Source: Micractinium sp. NFX-FRZ | Lineage: Eukaryota > Chlorophyta > Trebouxiophyceae > Chlorellales > Chlorellaceae | Length of the DNA: 64,000 bases | Direction of reading: 5' to 3' | NCBI GenBank assembly: GCA_029339195.1 | Contig: JAPTJF010000016.1 | Location: 233,531 to 297,530, forward strand | In this document: in pieces, positions 45,228 through 55,700 of the stretch | Layout of the letters: each line of letters opens with the position of its first letter | How positions within the stretch are numbered: the stretch's first letter is position 1 | Position numbers and translations under genes: made by a program | The notes under the pieces: generated by a model | What the model saw: the letters and a program-made list of their open reading frames with translations, nothing else | Databases searched by the model: none | Told to the model about the DNA's origin: nothing

Positions 45228-46145
45228 ATGAATGCCCAACGCGGCCAAGGGCAGCCCGCGGGGCAGCTCATCCCCTTCACCACCGAGCAGCTGAAGGCCC
45301 TGGCAGACGGGGCTGCTGAGGCCTCTGCACGCATCCTGCTGCCCTTCGTCCAGCAGCAGCTCAACGAACAGCGCCGGCAGAACGACCAGCTGCTGCAGCG
45401 CCACGAGCAGCTCCACCAGCAGCAGCAGCAGGACCAGCAGCAGAAGCACCAGCAGCAGATGGAGCTGCTGAAGGAACAGATGGCGCTGCTGCGGGAGGTG
45501 CTGCAGGCACAGCAGGGCCACGCGGCCCCCCAGCAGCCGCCGCCCCAGCCAGCGCACGCCGCGGTACCGCCTGCCCCGCCCGCCCCCGCCCCCGGCGCCG
45601 CCGGCGGCCTGTACTTCCTGCCCGGCAAGGGCGTTGTGAAGCACCATCTTACCCAGGGGGTGCAGGGCAACGCGGGATATGCCATCTATGTGGACGGCCA
45701 CCTGCTGGTGGGCTGGGCCGAGCTGGCTGTCGACGTGCTGCGCGTGCACTGCGAGACGCTGCTGGCGGCGGGGCACCCTCGCTCTGCACGGCTCAGCGCC
45801 GACAAGCTGGAGGGCGGTGAGTGAGCCTGGTCCGCTTGTCATGGGCTGTTCAAGTGCTATTTTCGGTTCAGAGACGGCTGTGGTGTGGTCGAGCACGTGC
45901 GGCAAGCTGACTGGCACAGGGTCGGCCCAGCGGCCGACGACATGCGGGACAACCGGGACCCTTGCCTTCCACCAAAACCATTCTGCCCAACCGGTCACCG
46001 TGAACGACTGACCAAGGCCATCCTGCACGCCACCCTGCCTGCAGCTGGCATTCCTCCGCACGAGTGGCCCTGCAAGCTCAGCAGCACGAGGACGCGCGTG
46101 TGGGCGTCCTTGGGCCACGTCTGCAGGCTCGTGGGGCTGGAGTGA
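45228..46145 (+). CDS. Gln-rich coiled-coil protein (unknown family)
   Basis: Two exons, 45228-45816 and 45874-46145, encode about 286 aa. Residues ~45-95 are a Gln/Leu-rich coiled coil (QQQLNEQRRQNDQLLQRHEQ, QQQMELLKEQMALLREVL). A Pro/Ala linker and a globular C-terminal half follow (GYAIYVDGHLLVGWAELAVD, RLTKAILHATLPAAGIPPHE, VWASLGHVCRLVGLE). The intron ends in tandem AGs (ttcagag). Using the second AG gives the long conserved-looking frame; the first AG gives a shorter alternative ending VTVND near 46011. That makes a NAGNAG-like choice of two C-termini plausible. No family is recognised. Dimerisation is inferred from the coiled coil. Confidence 0.65.
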
Positions 46146-46181
46146 GGCTCACAAGGGCGCAGCCATCACACGCCTTTACAA

Positions 46182-46186
46182 TGTAA
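46182..46186 (+). terminator. TGTAA poly(A) signal
   Basis: TGTAA 37 nt after the stop of the Gln-rich coiled-coil gene. Confidence 0.5.
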
Positions 46187-47291
46187 GTGGGGCCGTCGCA
46201 ATGCCCACAAGCACACTGGACACGCAGATGACCTGGCGGTTGTGCAACGCCGTTGGTATTGTAGGGCGCCATTTGTCATGGCAAGCACTGTCTGACGCGT
46301 GGCTGCTGGCCCGCCCTCCATACCTGCCTGGGATTGGCACGAGTGTTAGCTGAATGTTGTCATCTGACTTGCAGCCTACATTTGCAGGCATGCAGACTGT
46401 GCCGGTTTGTGTGCCCTGGGTGCGCCCGTTCCTCCCTGCACTCCCCCGACTGCGTCTGCCAACTGTCCCTTCCCTCCCTGCCTCTGCGGCCTGCCCTGCC
46501 TGTCCCCACTTCAGCAAGCCTTTGGCTGCACGGTAGGACCTGCAGCTCAGCGCGCCACAGCCGTGGGTGGGTGCCGTTGGGCCAGCATGTGAGCGGGCTG
46601 GAGTGTGCAGCGTCCTTGACAGGGGAGCACACTGCAGTCACCCAGTGCAGCAACCTCTTAGCATGCAAGGTGCTGCCCGGATGTTGTGTCTTCCGGCATC
46701 CAGTCGTCCTTAGTCGTCCTGCACTGTGTTTGGCTGCACTCTGCCCCACACATGCACATTTACTGAGGTGGTACACTTCGTTGCGTGCTCTCCTGTTGGT
46801 AGACTTTCAAGGCAGTTGTTGCCTGGCTGTCTGCTGTACATGTTGCCATGTGAGCGTGTTACCCTGGCAAGAAAGGAATGTGACAAGGGTGGATTCCAAA
46901 ACCGAGCCAGACTGAAAACACAGCAAGGGAGTCTCACACACAGGAGGTAGGGTTCGGGGCTTGGGTGATGCGCGGATGGGGAACAGACGCGGCTTCTTTT
47001 CGCCGGTAGGCATGCAGGGCATCACGTGAGTTGCACAAGACGGTTTTCATTCTACACATAGTTATCCCTGCCTTCCAAGCCACAACGGGGCAGCTTGCAC
47101 TGCCGCCAGCAAGTGGCAGCTTCCACTGCCGCCACCAGCTGGCGGCGGTACCCAGCTGGCATGGGTGGTCATGGCTCCCCCCCGCGCCCGGCTTCTTATG
47201 ACGACATCGCCGTAGAAGAATTCGTTTCAAGCTACAAACTGGCTCGACAGCGCAGCCTCGCACGCCGCAATGGCAGCTTCACTCTCCGCCC
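46187..47291. other. Intergenic region upstream of the PAP/fibrillin-like gene
   Basis: About 1.1 kb with no supported gene. A short frame from an ATG at 47161 (SYDDIAVEEFVSSYKLARQR) ends at 47493 without joining the downstream gene. It is either a 5' leader frame or noise. Confidence 0.35.
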
Positions 47292-49202
47292 ATGGCCGCC
47301 AGGAGTGTTCCACGCGCACACCCGCTGCAGGCTAACTTCACTGGCGGCTCGCTGCACCCCAGCAGCCGTCACTGCCCACCGGCGCCGCCGGGCAGCGGCG
47401 GCAGGCACCTGCGCGCCTCTGCTGCCCCGCTCCTGCGCGCCTCACACGGTTCTGCAAGCGGGGTCTCGAACCAGCTGGAGCACCTGTGGGTAAATCACTC
47501 TCAGCTGGAGGCAGAGGATGTGGCAGCACAGGTGGCGGCGATAGAGGCGCAGTCGGCCGAGGGCGGCAGCAACAAGGTGAGGTGTGGCTTGCGTTTGCTG
47601 GGCACAGTGCATCGGCCTGTGCGCCTGCCAGACGCCAGGGAAGGAAATCATGATGTGCACATCCAGGCAGGATGTGGAGGATGGCAGGCATCCATGGGGT
47701 CCCCTCCTTTGCTGGCGAGCCCCTTCAACCACGCCCAATGGGACGTAGGTTTCCAGCTCCTCCTGTCCTTCTTGTTGATCCCCCTTACGGCACGCGCAGG
47801 TGGACGCTGCGCTGAACGACGGCCGCTTCCAGGCGGCGCCGCTGAGTGGGCGGCTGAAGAAGGTCACGGGTGCCAGCGCGGCACTGACACTGGGCGGGCT
47901 AGCCTTTGGAGCAGCACAGCCTGCTGACCTGGAGGTGTGTGGGAGGCAGCTGGCACCCGTTGATCCAATGTTGCTTCGGGTCACAGCACGGACGGCGGCG
48001 CTATGCACCAGGCATGCACACCGCTTACATTGTGCAAGTGCAGCCTCGCAGCGGCGGCGGCCGCCGGATGCCGTATCACGGTGCGTGTCCCTCTGCCAAG
48101 CCCCCGTAACGCTCCCAGCCCTGCTGCTTCTCTTCTTGCCACCTGTGCGCCGCAGCTGGCCTTCCGCCCACTGCCCGCCGGGATGGCGCCAATCTATAAG
48201 GGGGAGCGCCAGGGGGTGCCCAACGCCTACACCGTCACCTCCGCCTTTGCTGTGCCTGGGCACGACCTGGCAGGTGCCCGCAGATGCTGTGCACATGCTG
48301 ACATCAGCTTGCCAGCTGGCTGCCGGTGCTCGAGGCACCCAGAGCACGTGGCACAGCGTGCAGTGCTCACCCTGCTTGCATGCCAGAGCTTGCTGCTGAG
48401 CTGCGTGCTGAGCTGCCTGTTGGTAAAGTGCATGGGGGTTATAACTGGTTGGTAGTTGTAGGCATGGGGTGATTGGGGCTTGGGGGGCCGCAGGCTGACT
48501 GCCTCCTCATGATATGACCTCCTGTGGCTTCCCGCCTCCCCGCCTGCCTGTCTGCCTCCTGCTTCCTGCCTCTTTGGGCCCCCGCCTGCATGCCTCCCTG
48601 ACGCCCCGCCTCCCTGATGCCCCGCCCGCCTCCCTGCATGCCTCTCCGCCCTGCAGGTGTGTGCGAGGTCGTGGGCACGTATCAGCAGGACCCTGAGAAC
48701 CCGCAGCGCCTGCACGTCACCTTCACAGGTCGGTCGTGATCTAGAAGGCAGAAGGGAAGGGTTGTGGGGCGGGAAGGTGTGGATGGATGACTGCCGGCGA
48801 CGTCCCCACCCTTGCCGCGCCCGTATCTGCTGTCTGATAGCGGTGCGGTGGTGTGGCTGACCCTGCCGGCTCGCTAGCCTGAGGCTTTGGAGGATGCTGC
48901 TAACTCATTAAGTCAGAAGTTCACTCACTTTGCTCCATTCTGCACCCGCTGCAGAAGTGGTCATCACCCCAGATTGGAGCCAGGAGGCAGACAGCCACGG
49001 TGCACTGCAGCGCTGGTCGGCGCTGTTTGGCGCCGCCAACCCGGCGGGTTCGCTGGACGCAGCCAGCGGGCGGCTGGCTGTTCAGCTGGCAGCGCCTGCC
49101 TCTGCCTGGCTTGACTACCTGGTCATGCTGCCAGGCTGGCAGATGACCCGCTCCAACCACGGCTCAATTGCGCTGCTGCGAGAGTGCACTGCAAGCGCGT
49201 AA
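47292..49202 (+). CDS. Plastid lipid-associated (PAP/fibrillin)-like protein
   Basis: Exons 47292-47576, 47800-47934, 48156-48273, 48657-48728 and 48955-49202 join in frame. A possible extra exon at 48012-48080 is phase-neutral. The N-terminus (MAARSVPRAHPLQANFTGGS, then Ser/Pro/Arg/His-rich) is transit-peptide-like. The body shows the PAP layout: DAALNDGRFQAAPLSGRLKK, IYKGERQGVPNAYTVTSAFA, CEVVGTYQQDPENPQRLHVT and a C-terminal SAWLDYLVMLPGWQMTRSNH-GSIALLRE block matching the usual Leu-Asp-x-x-Tyr ... Arg-x-Asn/Gly-x-G-S/N-x-x-x-L ending of fibrillins. Fibrillins coat plastoglobules and thylakoids and bind lipids. Assignment rests on the C-terminal half; the N-terminal half is divergent. Confidence 0.55.
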
Positions 49203-49519
49203 AGCCAGCTGGCGTAGCTGTTTGAACAGATCATGCCCCAAACATGAGCAGCACATGCCATGCCCGGTTCCCACTTTGACAGAAGACGCTTCCACAAAAG
49301 GAACGGAATTTGTCTTTAACACATGCACATGACAAATAGCACGCAGTGTGAATGCAGAAACAAGACCCCAGCTATCTGAGTTGCAGAACACATGTCACTT
49401 GCTGCCTGCTAGCGGCGGAGGCGGACGCTTGATTCGTGTGTACGTGTTGCTTCATGGTTTCTGTTGCGACGCACGGGGCGCAGGCAGTCACCTATGTTGT
49501 GTGGGCACCTTGCACCCTG
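49203..49519. other. Convergent intergenic region
   Basis: 317 bp between the PAP-like stop (+) and the F-box/LRR stop (-). Only 3'UTR sequence is expected and nothing else is seen. Confidence 0.35.
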
Positions 49520-52075
49520 TCACCACCTGTCATCACCCTCATCGCTGCTGGACCCCTCACTCCCATCGCTGCTGGACTCCTCCTCCTCGTCACTGCTGCC
49601 CTGCTCAGCAGGCTGCCCTGCCCAGCCGCCGCCCATGCCACCCACCAGCAAGCCGATCATATCCAGCACGGCCACAAGCCCAAGTTGGGCCCCCACTGGC
49701 GGCGGCGCCTGCTCGGGGTCGGGGCTGTGCAAATCTATATCCAAATCTGGGGCGGCCGCCTGCAGGCGCTCCAGCAGGTCGCTGCCAGCTGGCAGGTCCA
49801 GGCGGGGCCCGAGAGCCAGCTGGGTCAGGCGCGGCATGCACAGCAGGATAGTGTCCACGTCAGCCGCGCGCAGCGCAAGGGCCGCCTTGCTGCTGTTGAG
49901 CCAGAGGTACTCCAGGGCGGTGGCTGCTGCCAGCGCGGGCGGCAGGGAGGTGAGGGGGTTGTCCGACAGGTCCAGGATTGACAGCCCTGCTGGCGGGGAG
50001 TCGGGAGGAGGAGGGAACCAACGAGGCATCAGTACAAACGGGGTGGCAGCAGGCGCGCGTGGAGGTAATGGAGAGTCAACCAAGGTGGCTTCCGGGGAGA
50101 GTGATCGAGTGGGGTGATGGCGTGACTGTTACATGCAGCATCAGGTGTGCCCACAGGCAAGCAAGCACCTGTGGTCAGGCCCGCACGCACCAGCTGCACA
50201 AGCACCAGCAGCCGCACGCTGCAAGCAGACTGCCTCGCCAGGGTTGCGGTGCACCCACCTGTCAGGTAGCTGCCAGGCGGCAGGTGGCGCAGCTGGTTGC
50301 CGTCCAAGCTGAGGCAGGTCAGGCCCCGGAGGGCAACCAGGGCTGGGGGGAGCCCCCCAATGCCGCACTGAACGACGTGCAAGTCGGCCAGGGAGGGGGC
50401 CTGCTCCAGAAGAAGGCTCACAGCCGCTTCTACTGTTCCCGGGCCGCTGGGGCCGGCCATGGAGCAGACGTTCAGCGCCAAGAAATTGAGGCCTTGCAGG
50501 CGGGAGCAGCCTGCCAGCTGGCTGAGGCACAGCTGCCTGCTGTGATCGAGGCACAGGCCGGTGAGGGGCAGGCCTGCGGGCATGATGCCGTCAAGCAGTG
50601 CCAGGAGCGACGGCGTGCCCTCGATGCCTTCCAGGGTGAGCATGCCGGCCTGCAGCCAATTTCCATCTTCCTCCTCCGCCGGATCCTCACTGGAATAGCG
50701 AATCCCGCTCAGCTGAGCGCCTGCCATCTGCGCAGAGCATTGGCAGCGAGCGGTATATGTTTTGCCCCTTGTGCACCAGTGGATAGCGTTGGACAACCGA
50801 GCTGCCAGCTGGCAAGCAAGCGGCACGGCAGTCCGCCTGCCACACTGCCGCCTGAGCGGGCAGGCTGGTGGGGTGCCTGGGGCACGAACTGCACGCCATG
50901 GTCACTGCCCAGCTCAGCTCACCTCAAACGTGCCGCCAGTGTAGTGGAAGTTGTGCAGGGCCGGGAACTTGCTGGGTGGCGGCACGTGCACAGCCGTTCC
51001 CTTGCCGCTGGATGCGTGCAGCTCCAGTTGCCTCAGCTGCCTCAGCTGGCTCAGCTGTTGCACCGTGCTGGGCAGCCAGGCTGGCCTGCCATCCCGCCAA
51101 GCAGGGGTGCCCAGCCCCAGGCGGGTCAGTCCAGACAGCTGTGCAATCGCCCCCACCAGCTGCTCGCCGGCGGCGCCCGCAGGGAAGTCGCAGCGCAGGC
51201 GCAGGCTGTTGAGAGCGGGGAGCAGGCGGAAGGTGGCGGCCGCGCTGCCTGGCAGCTGGTCGACATGCAGCAGCAGCGCCTCGAGCAGGTCGAAGCGGCG
51301 CAGCGACTGCAGCGCCAGCTGGGGCATCGTGAAGCGGCCAAACACCATGAGCTCCCTGAGCACAGCGGGGCACAGCATGTGCAGGAAACCCAGCAGCTGA
51401 AAGGAACCCTGGGAGGCGCTGACGGTCTGCGCCGCGGACTGCAGGGTGTGGGCGTCCAGCACGGCGGCATGGGAGACCACTCCAGAGATGCGCCGCAGCA
51501 GGGCCCGCTTGCTGGCAAACCAGCCCGGCTTGCCGCGGGCGCCAGCCGAGTGCAGCTGGTAGCGGCTCCACAGGGTGGGTTCAGCAAAGAAGGTGCGGTT
51601 CCAGCGCTTGCTCACAAGCGTGACCGAGGGCCTGCGCAAGTGAGAAAGGGGTGCACACGCGTCTTCATGCTTCAGAAAGAAAGAGGTGGGGAGAGTCCAT
51701 GCGCCACATGAGGTCAGAGCAGGGTGTCAGAGCCAGACACGGCTTGCACCCGCGTGCAGGTGGAGGCGCTTGCCCCAAGCGGTGGCGGCGCTTGCCCCCA
51801 GCGGCCGCCGCCGCAGCCGCCGGGGCCGCCAGCGCGGCCACAGCGGGAGCCCCCACGCTGCTCTTGATTGCGTTGCCGCTTCTCCCCTCCTTTCCCGTTC
51901 CTCGACGGCTTTTGTTTGAAGTGCCCGTAATCTGAATGAAAGCTTTTGAAAACGCAGCACCGCCCCAGGTCCCATTTGGCCCTGCTTACCCTTCCTCGTG
52001 GCCTGCCCATCCCAGGATGCGGCCCAGCAGGGCGTCTGGAAGCCACTCGAAGTGGTCGGTGCGCGCCGAGCGCAT
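49520..52075 (-). CDS. F-box / leucine-rich-repeat protein
   Basis: Four exons in phase on the minus strand (51990-52075, 50923-51631, 50259-50727, 49520-49986) encode about 576 aa. Residues ~8-55 form an F-box: FEWLPDALLGRILGWAGHEE, joined across intron 1 to PSVTLVSKRWNRTFFAEPTL. LRRs follow (SGLTRLGLGTPAW, LRQLRQLELHASSG, LTCLSLDGNQLRHLPPGSYL, SILDLSDNPLTSLPPALAAA, ALEYLWLNSS). The C-terminus is an acidic Ser tail (SSDEEEESSSDGSEGSSSDE) that could be a casein-kinase-2 target. F-box proteins recruit substrates to SCF ubiquitin ligases through Skp1, with LRRs as the substrate-binding part. The substrate is unknown. The split of the F-box between exons 1 and 2 supports the intron-1 model. Confidence 0.8.
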
Positions 52076-52735
52076 ATTGCTTGCGGCCACGGCCAGTGCC
52101 CGCGGGGTGTCTCAGCGACAGAGTCAGCCGTGCCAAACGACATAGGCCTGGCAGGCTGGAGACTCCAGCCGTGCAGCAGCCAGGCCCGCACTTGTCCTAG
52201 GTTGACGCTTTCTTCTGAGGGCTGCACCCTGCCATTACAGCGTCCCGATCAGTCTGCGTTGCGCCTGCTGCCCATGTAGGTGCACCCCGTGTATCATGTG
52301 CTCCTGGTACTGTTGTTGTTGATGGCTGAAACCCAACGGCTTGCCGTTCTGATTATGTCAGGCCCACAGGGCTTGCCGCCGCCGCATGCAAGGCCGCTGC
52401 CGCCGCCACCCCTGCCCGCCCCGCTCACCTATATGATTCACGCGCATGCATGGGTTGCCTGTACAATTACAACATGTCATGGTTGACAGCAGTAGCGGCG
52501 CAGAGCCTCTGCAGGGTTGGGCACAGTGCATGCAAACATCCGCAGTGCACGTAAACCTCAACCCTCGTGCTGCCAGCACGAAGCAGCGCCGCTCAGCGCG
52601 CACAACAGGACAGCACATGTACAACAGCAGCTGGTCGCCTCGCCAGGCTGCCCCAAAGGCAGCGCCGCTCGGCAGAACAACCGCATTTTGAGCAGCACCC
52701 AGCTGCCACAGCAGGCTCAGCACGTGTCGCGCTGC
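52076..52735. other. Intergenic: F-box gene promoter and xylose isomerase 3' region
   Basis: 660 bp between two minus-strand genes. A minus-strand TGTAA near 52467 (ttacaa on plus), about 270 nt past the xylose isomerase stop, is a candidate poly(A) signal. Nothing else is supported. Confidence 0.4.
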
Positions 52736-55700
52736 TCAGCGCACGTAGCGGGACAGCCAGACCTCAAACAGCTCCTGTCTGCCGCTGGCCACCCCCTCAA
52801 GCGGCTCTCCCTGCTCCAGTGCCACTCGCTCCAGGTCAGCAAGCCCCAGCTTGCCAGCCTCAATGTCCCTGCAGGCAGGCAGGCAGGGGGTGGAGGGGCA
52901 GGGGAAGGGGCAGGGGTAGCGGTTGAACAGATTGCCTGCCTGAGTGTCCGTGCAGGCAGGCAGGAAGGGGGAGCGGCAGGGTTCGGCGCTTGTGCTGGTT
53001 GCCAGCCTTGATGCCACTGCAGGGTGGGTCGAGGCGCAGGGGCAGGGCAGCGCTTGAATGGGGGCCTGTGTGTGAGCCTGGGGCTCGGATGTATGACGTC
53101 GGGCCACATACCACGAACCAGACAGCTCGCCCTGCAGGGGGAGCTGAAAACGCATCGGTGCGGGTCAGGTCCAGCGGTGCTGAGGAGTGGATGCTGGCAG
53201 ATGGGTGGCAGAGGGGAGCTGCCTCGCAGACGGTGATCCCGCCCCAATGCCTGGCAGCCTTCCCCGCGGGCCGGCCCACCTGCCCAGCTGCGTGTCGCGC
53301 CAGCTGGCGTAGCGTGCCGCTCTCATCCCATCCAGCACCCCCTCCTCCAGCAGCAGCGCCGCGTTGCGCAGCCCACGAGCCATTACGTCCATTCCGCTGC
53401 AGGGGCGATAGGGGAGTGCTACCCTAGTAGGTAGGGTGGGTGGGGCACAGGCAGTGGCCAGGGAGATGCTCCCCCTGAGCCATGGCGTCCATTCCGCTGC
53501 ATTGGGAGAGGGGCAGACAGGCGGTGCAAGTGAGACTTTCCACCCTCAAGATGCCTGGCGTCCTGGCAGTGCCATGCCTCCCGCAGCAGGGGGTGAGACC
53601 AAAGCATGGAGGCAGACCTCTCCTCCCCGCCCTCCACTCATTGGCTATCACAGACGTGTGGCTATCCACTCCTTTCAATCTTTCCTCCCAGTGGCAGTGG
53701 CTTGCAACCCACCCCACCTGATGTGCGCGTAAAACAAGTCCTCAGGGGCGGTGCTCTCCCGACGCAGCTTGGCATCGAAGTTCAGGCCGCCTGCAATGGG
53801 GCGGGCGCAAGCTCAGGCCGGGGCGCGAGGAGCAATCGAGGCGGTGATTCGCGCCGTGCAGCGCTGCTGGTAATGCTGATTTTGTGTAATGCGGGGTGGG
53901 GTCCCTACCGCTGCCTCCCGTCCCTCAAGCTGCTCCAAGCACCGGGAGGGCCCCGTGCTGCAGCGGCATGCCCCGAAGCGTGCCAGCCAGGCAAGAACAT
54001 TTGGCCCAGCAGCACCCAGCACCCACTGGGCCCCACAGCAGCAGCACCCGGCATCCAGCAGGCCCACCTGGCGCAAGGCCTCCCTGCCTGAGCACTGCCA
54101 GCATGATGAGGGTGGCCTCACGGGGGTCTGTTGGGAACTGGTCCGTGTCCCACCCCACCTGCATCAGAAGGAACACGGTCTTTTTTTAGCTTAGCTTGGG
54201 AAAGGGTGGCCTCCCGGGTGGTCAGTGGGGGAACTGGTCCGTGTCCCACCCACCTGAAATGGGGGGCAGGTTTAAATGACATGAGGTCGTCGCTGGGTGG
54301 CTGCCTGAGGGCGAGGGCAATGATTGGCATCCTACCCCACCTAGAATGCAAGCGGGCGGCGCTTCACCTCCCGCCGGAGGCACCCATACCTGTGGGCACC
54401 ACGCACCGCCCTGGCCTGCACCGGCACCCGTGCCACATACAGGTTTGCAGGATCACAGTGACTGTCCACCCGCACAACCGGATGCAGGCATCCCCACTAC
54501 CACACCCCCAACCCCACCTGCGGGTCGCCGCTGTTGGCGTCGATGCTGCCCAGCATGCCCAGCATGGAGGCCACCTCCAGCTCGTGGGGGCAGGAGTGCC
54601 CCGCCAGCGTGGCGTGGTTGCACTCAATGTTGAGCTGCAGCAGCGGTGAGAATGGCATGAGTGGAGGTGTGTTCCTGTTTGTGCGGCAACACAAGGTTCC
54701 AGGGAGGGGCTGTGGGTGCAAACGAATGTTGAGCTGTACGGGGGCGCAACCATGTTTGTGCTTGTTAAATAAGGCAACCAGTGTGCATGAAATGGGTGCG
54801 CTTCACTTTCAGCTGCAGATGATTCATAGGGAGTGGAGGAGTGTCCAAGGTCACGGGCCTGGAGTGGAGTGCCTGCCCATATTCTTTCTGTGCAGGGCAG
54901 GCCCGCCTGCCACCAAGGCGGCTCCCTGGATCGCCCCACCAGCCAGCCTCCATCGGCGCAAGCCAAGAAACACGAGTGGACACCAAAACATCTAGTGCCG
55001 CCCAGCCCCCACCTTGAAATCTTGGTCCAGCCCGTGGCGCAGCAGGAAGGCGGAGGTGGTGGCCACATCCCAGTCGTACCTGCCAGGGGGGCGTGCAGTA
55101 CAGCTGTGGTGGAGGTGCCAGGGGGGCAGTGTAGTACAGCTGTGGTGGTGGAGGTGCCAGGGGGTGTGCAGTACAGCTGTGGTGGAGGTGCCAGGGGGTG
55201 TGCAGTACAGCTGTGGTGGAGGTGCCAGAGGGCAAGTACTTCCATATAACCTGTGAGGATCCAGCCGTTGTGTGCAGTGATCTAGTGGGTGTGGGGTTGC
55301 CCCACAGGGCCAGGTGACGAGCGGCTGGGACTGCAGGCAGGCTGCAGGTGCCCCTCCAGCTCAGCAGGTGCCACGCAGCCATGCAGCGACCTGGCGCCCG
55401 GAACGAAGGGAAGATCCGTAGCACCAGGCTGCAAACCGCCCCCAGCACCCTGCACTAAAGACCCCTGTGCCCTGCCCCCTTCTGGATGCGGCCCGCTCAC
55501 AAAGAAGTCGCCATTCTCACACCTCACACGGAGGATTGGGTCAAGCAGCAGCGGCCCAGCCAGCTGTGGGCCAACCCAGTTCCAGCTCTTCCCAGCTCCT
55601 TGCAGCAGAACAGCTTCAGTCTAATCGAGGGACGCAACGTTTGCAGGCTTACAATTGCTAAGCAACCCTGGAAGTAGGTGAAGTAGTGGACAACAAAGGC

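Noticed and set aside
47095..47493. Open frame with ATG at 47161 before the PAP-like gene
   Set aside because: It is in a different frame from the downstream exons and no splice joins it. It may be leader sequence.
47987..48080. Exon HGRRRYAPGMHTAYIVQVQP in the PAP-like gene
   Set aside because: Its end phase does not match the next exon. A shorter phase-neutral exon (48012-48080) or direct skipping fits better.
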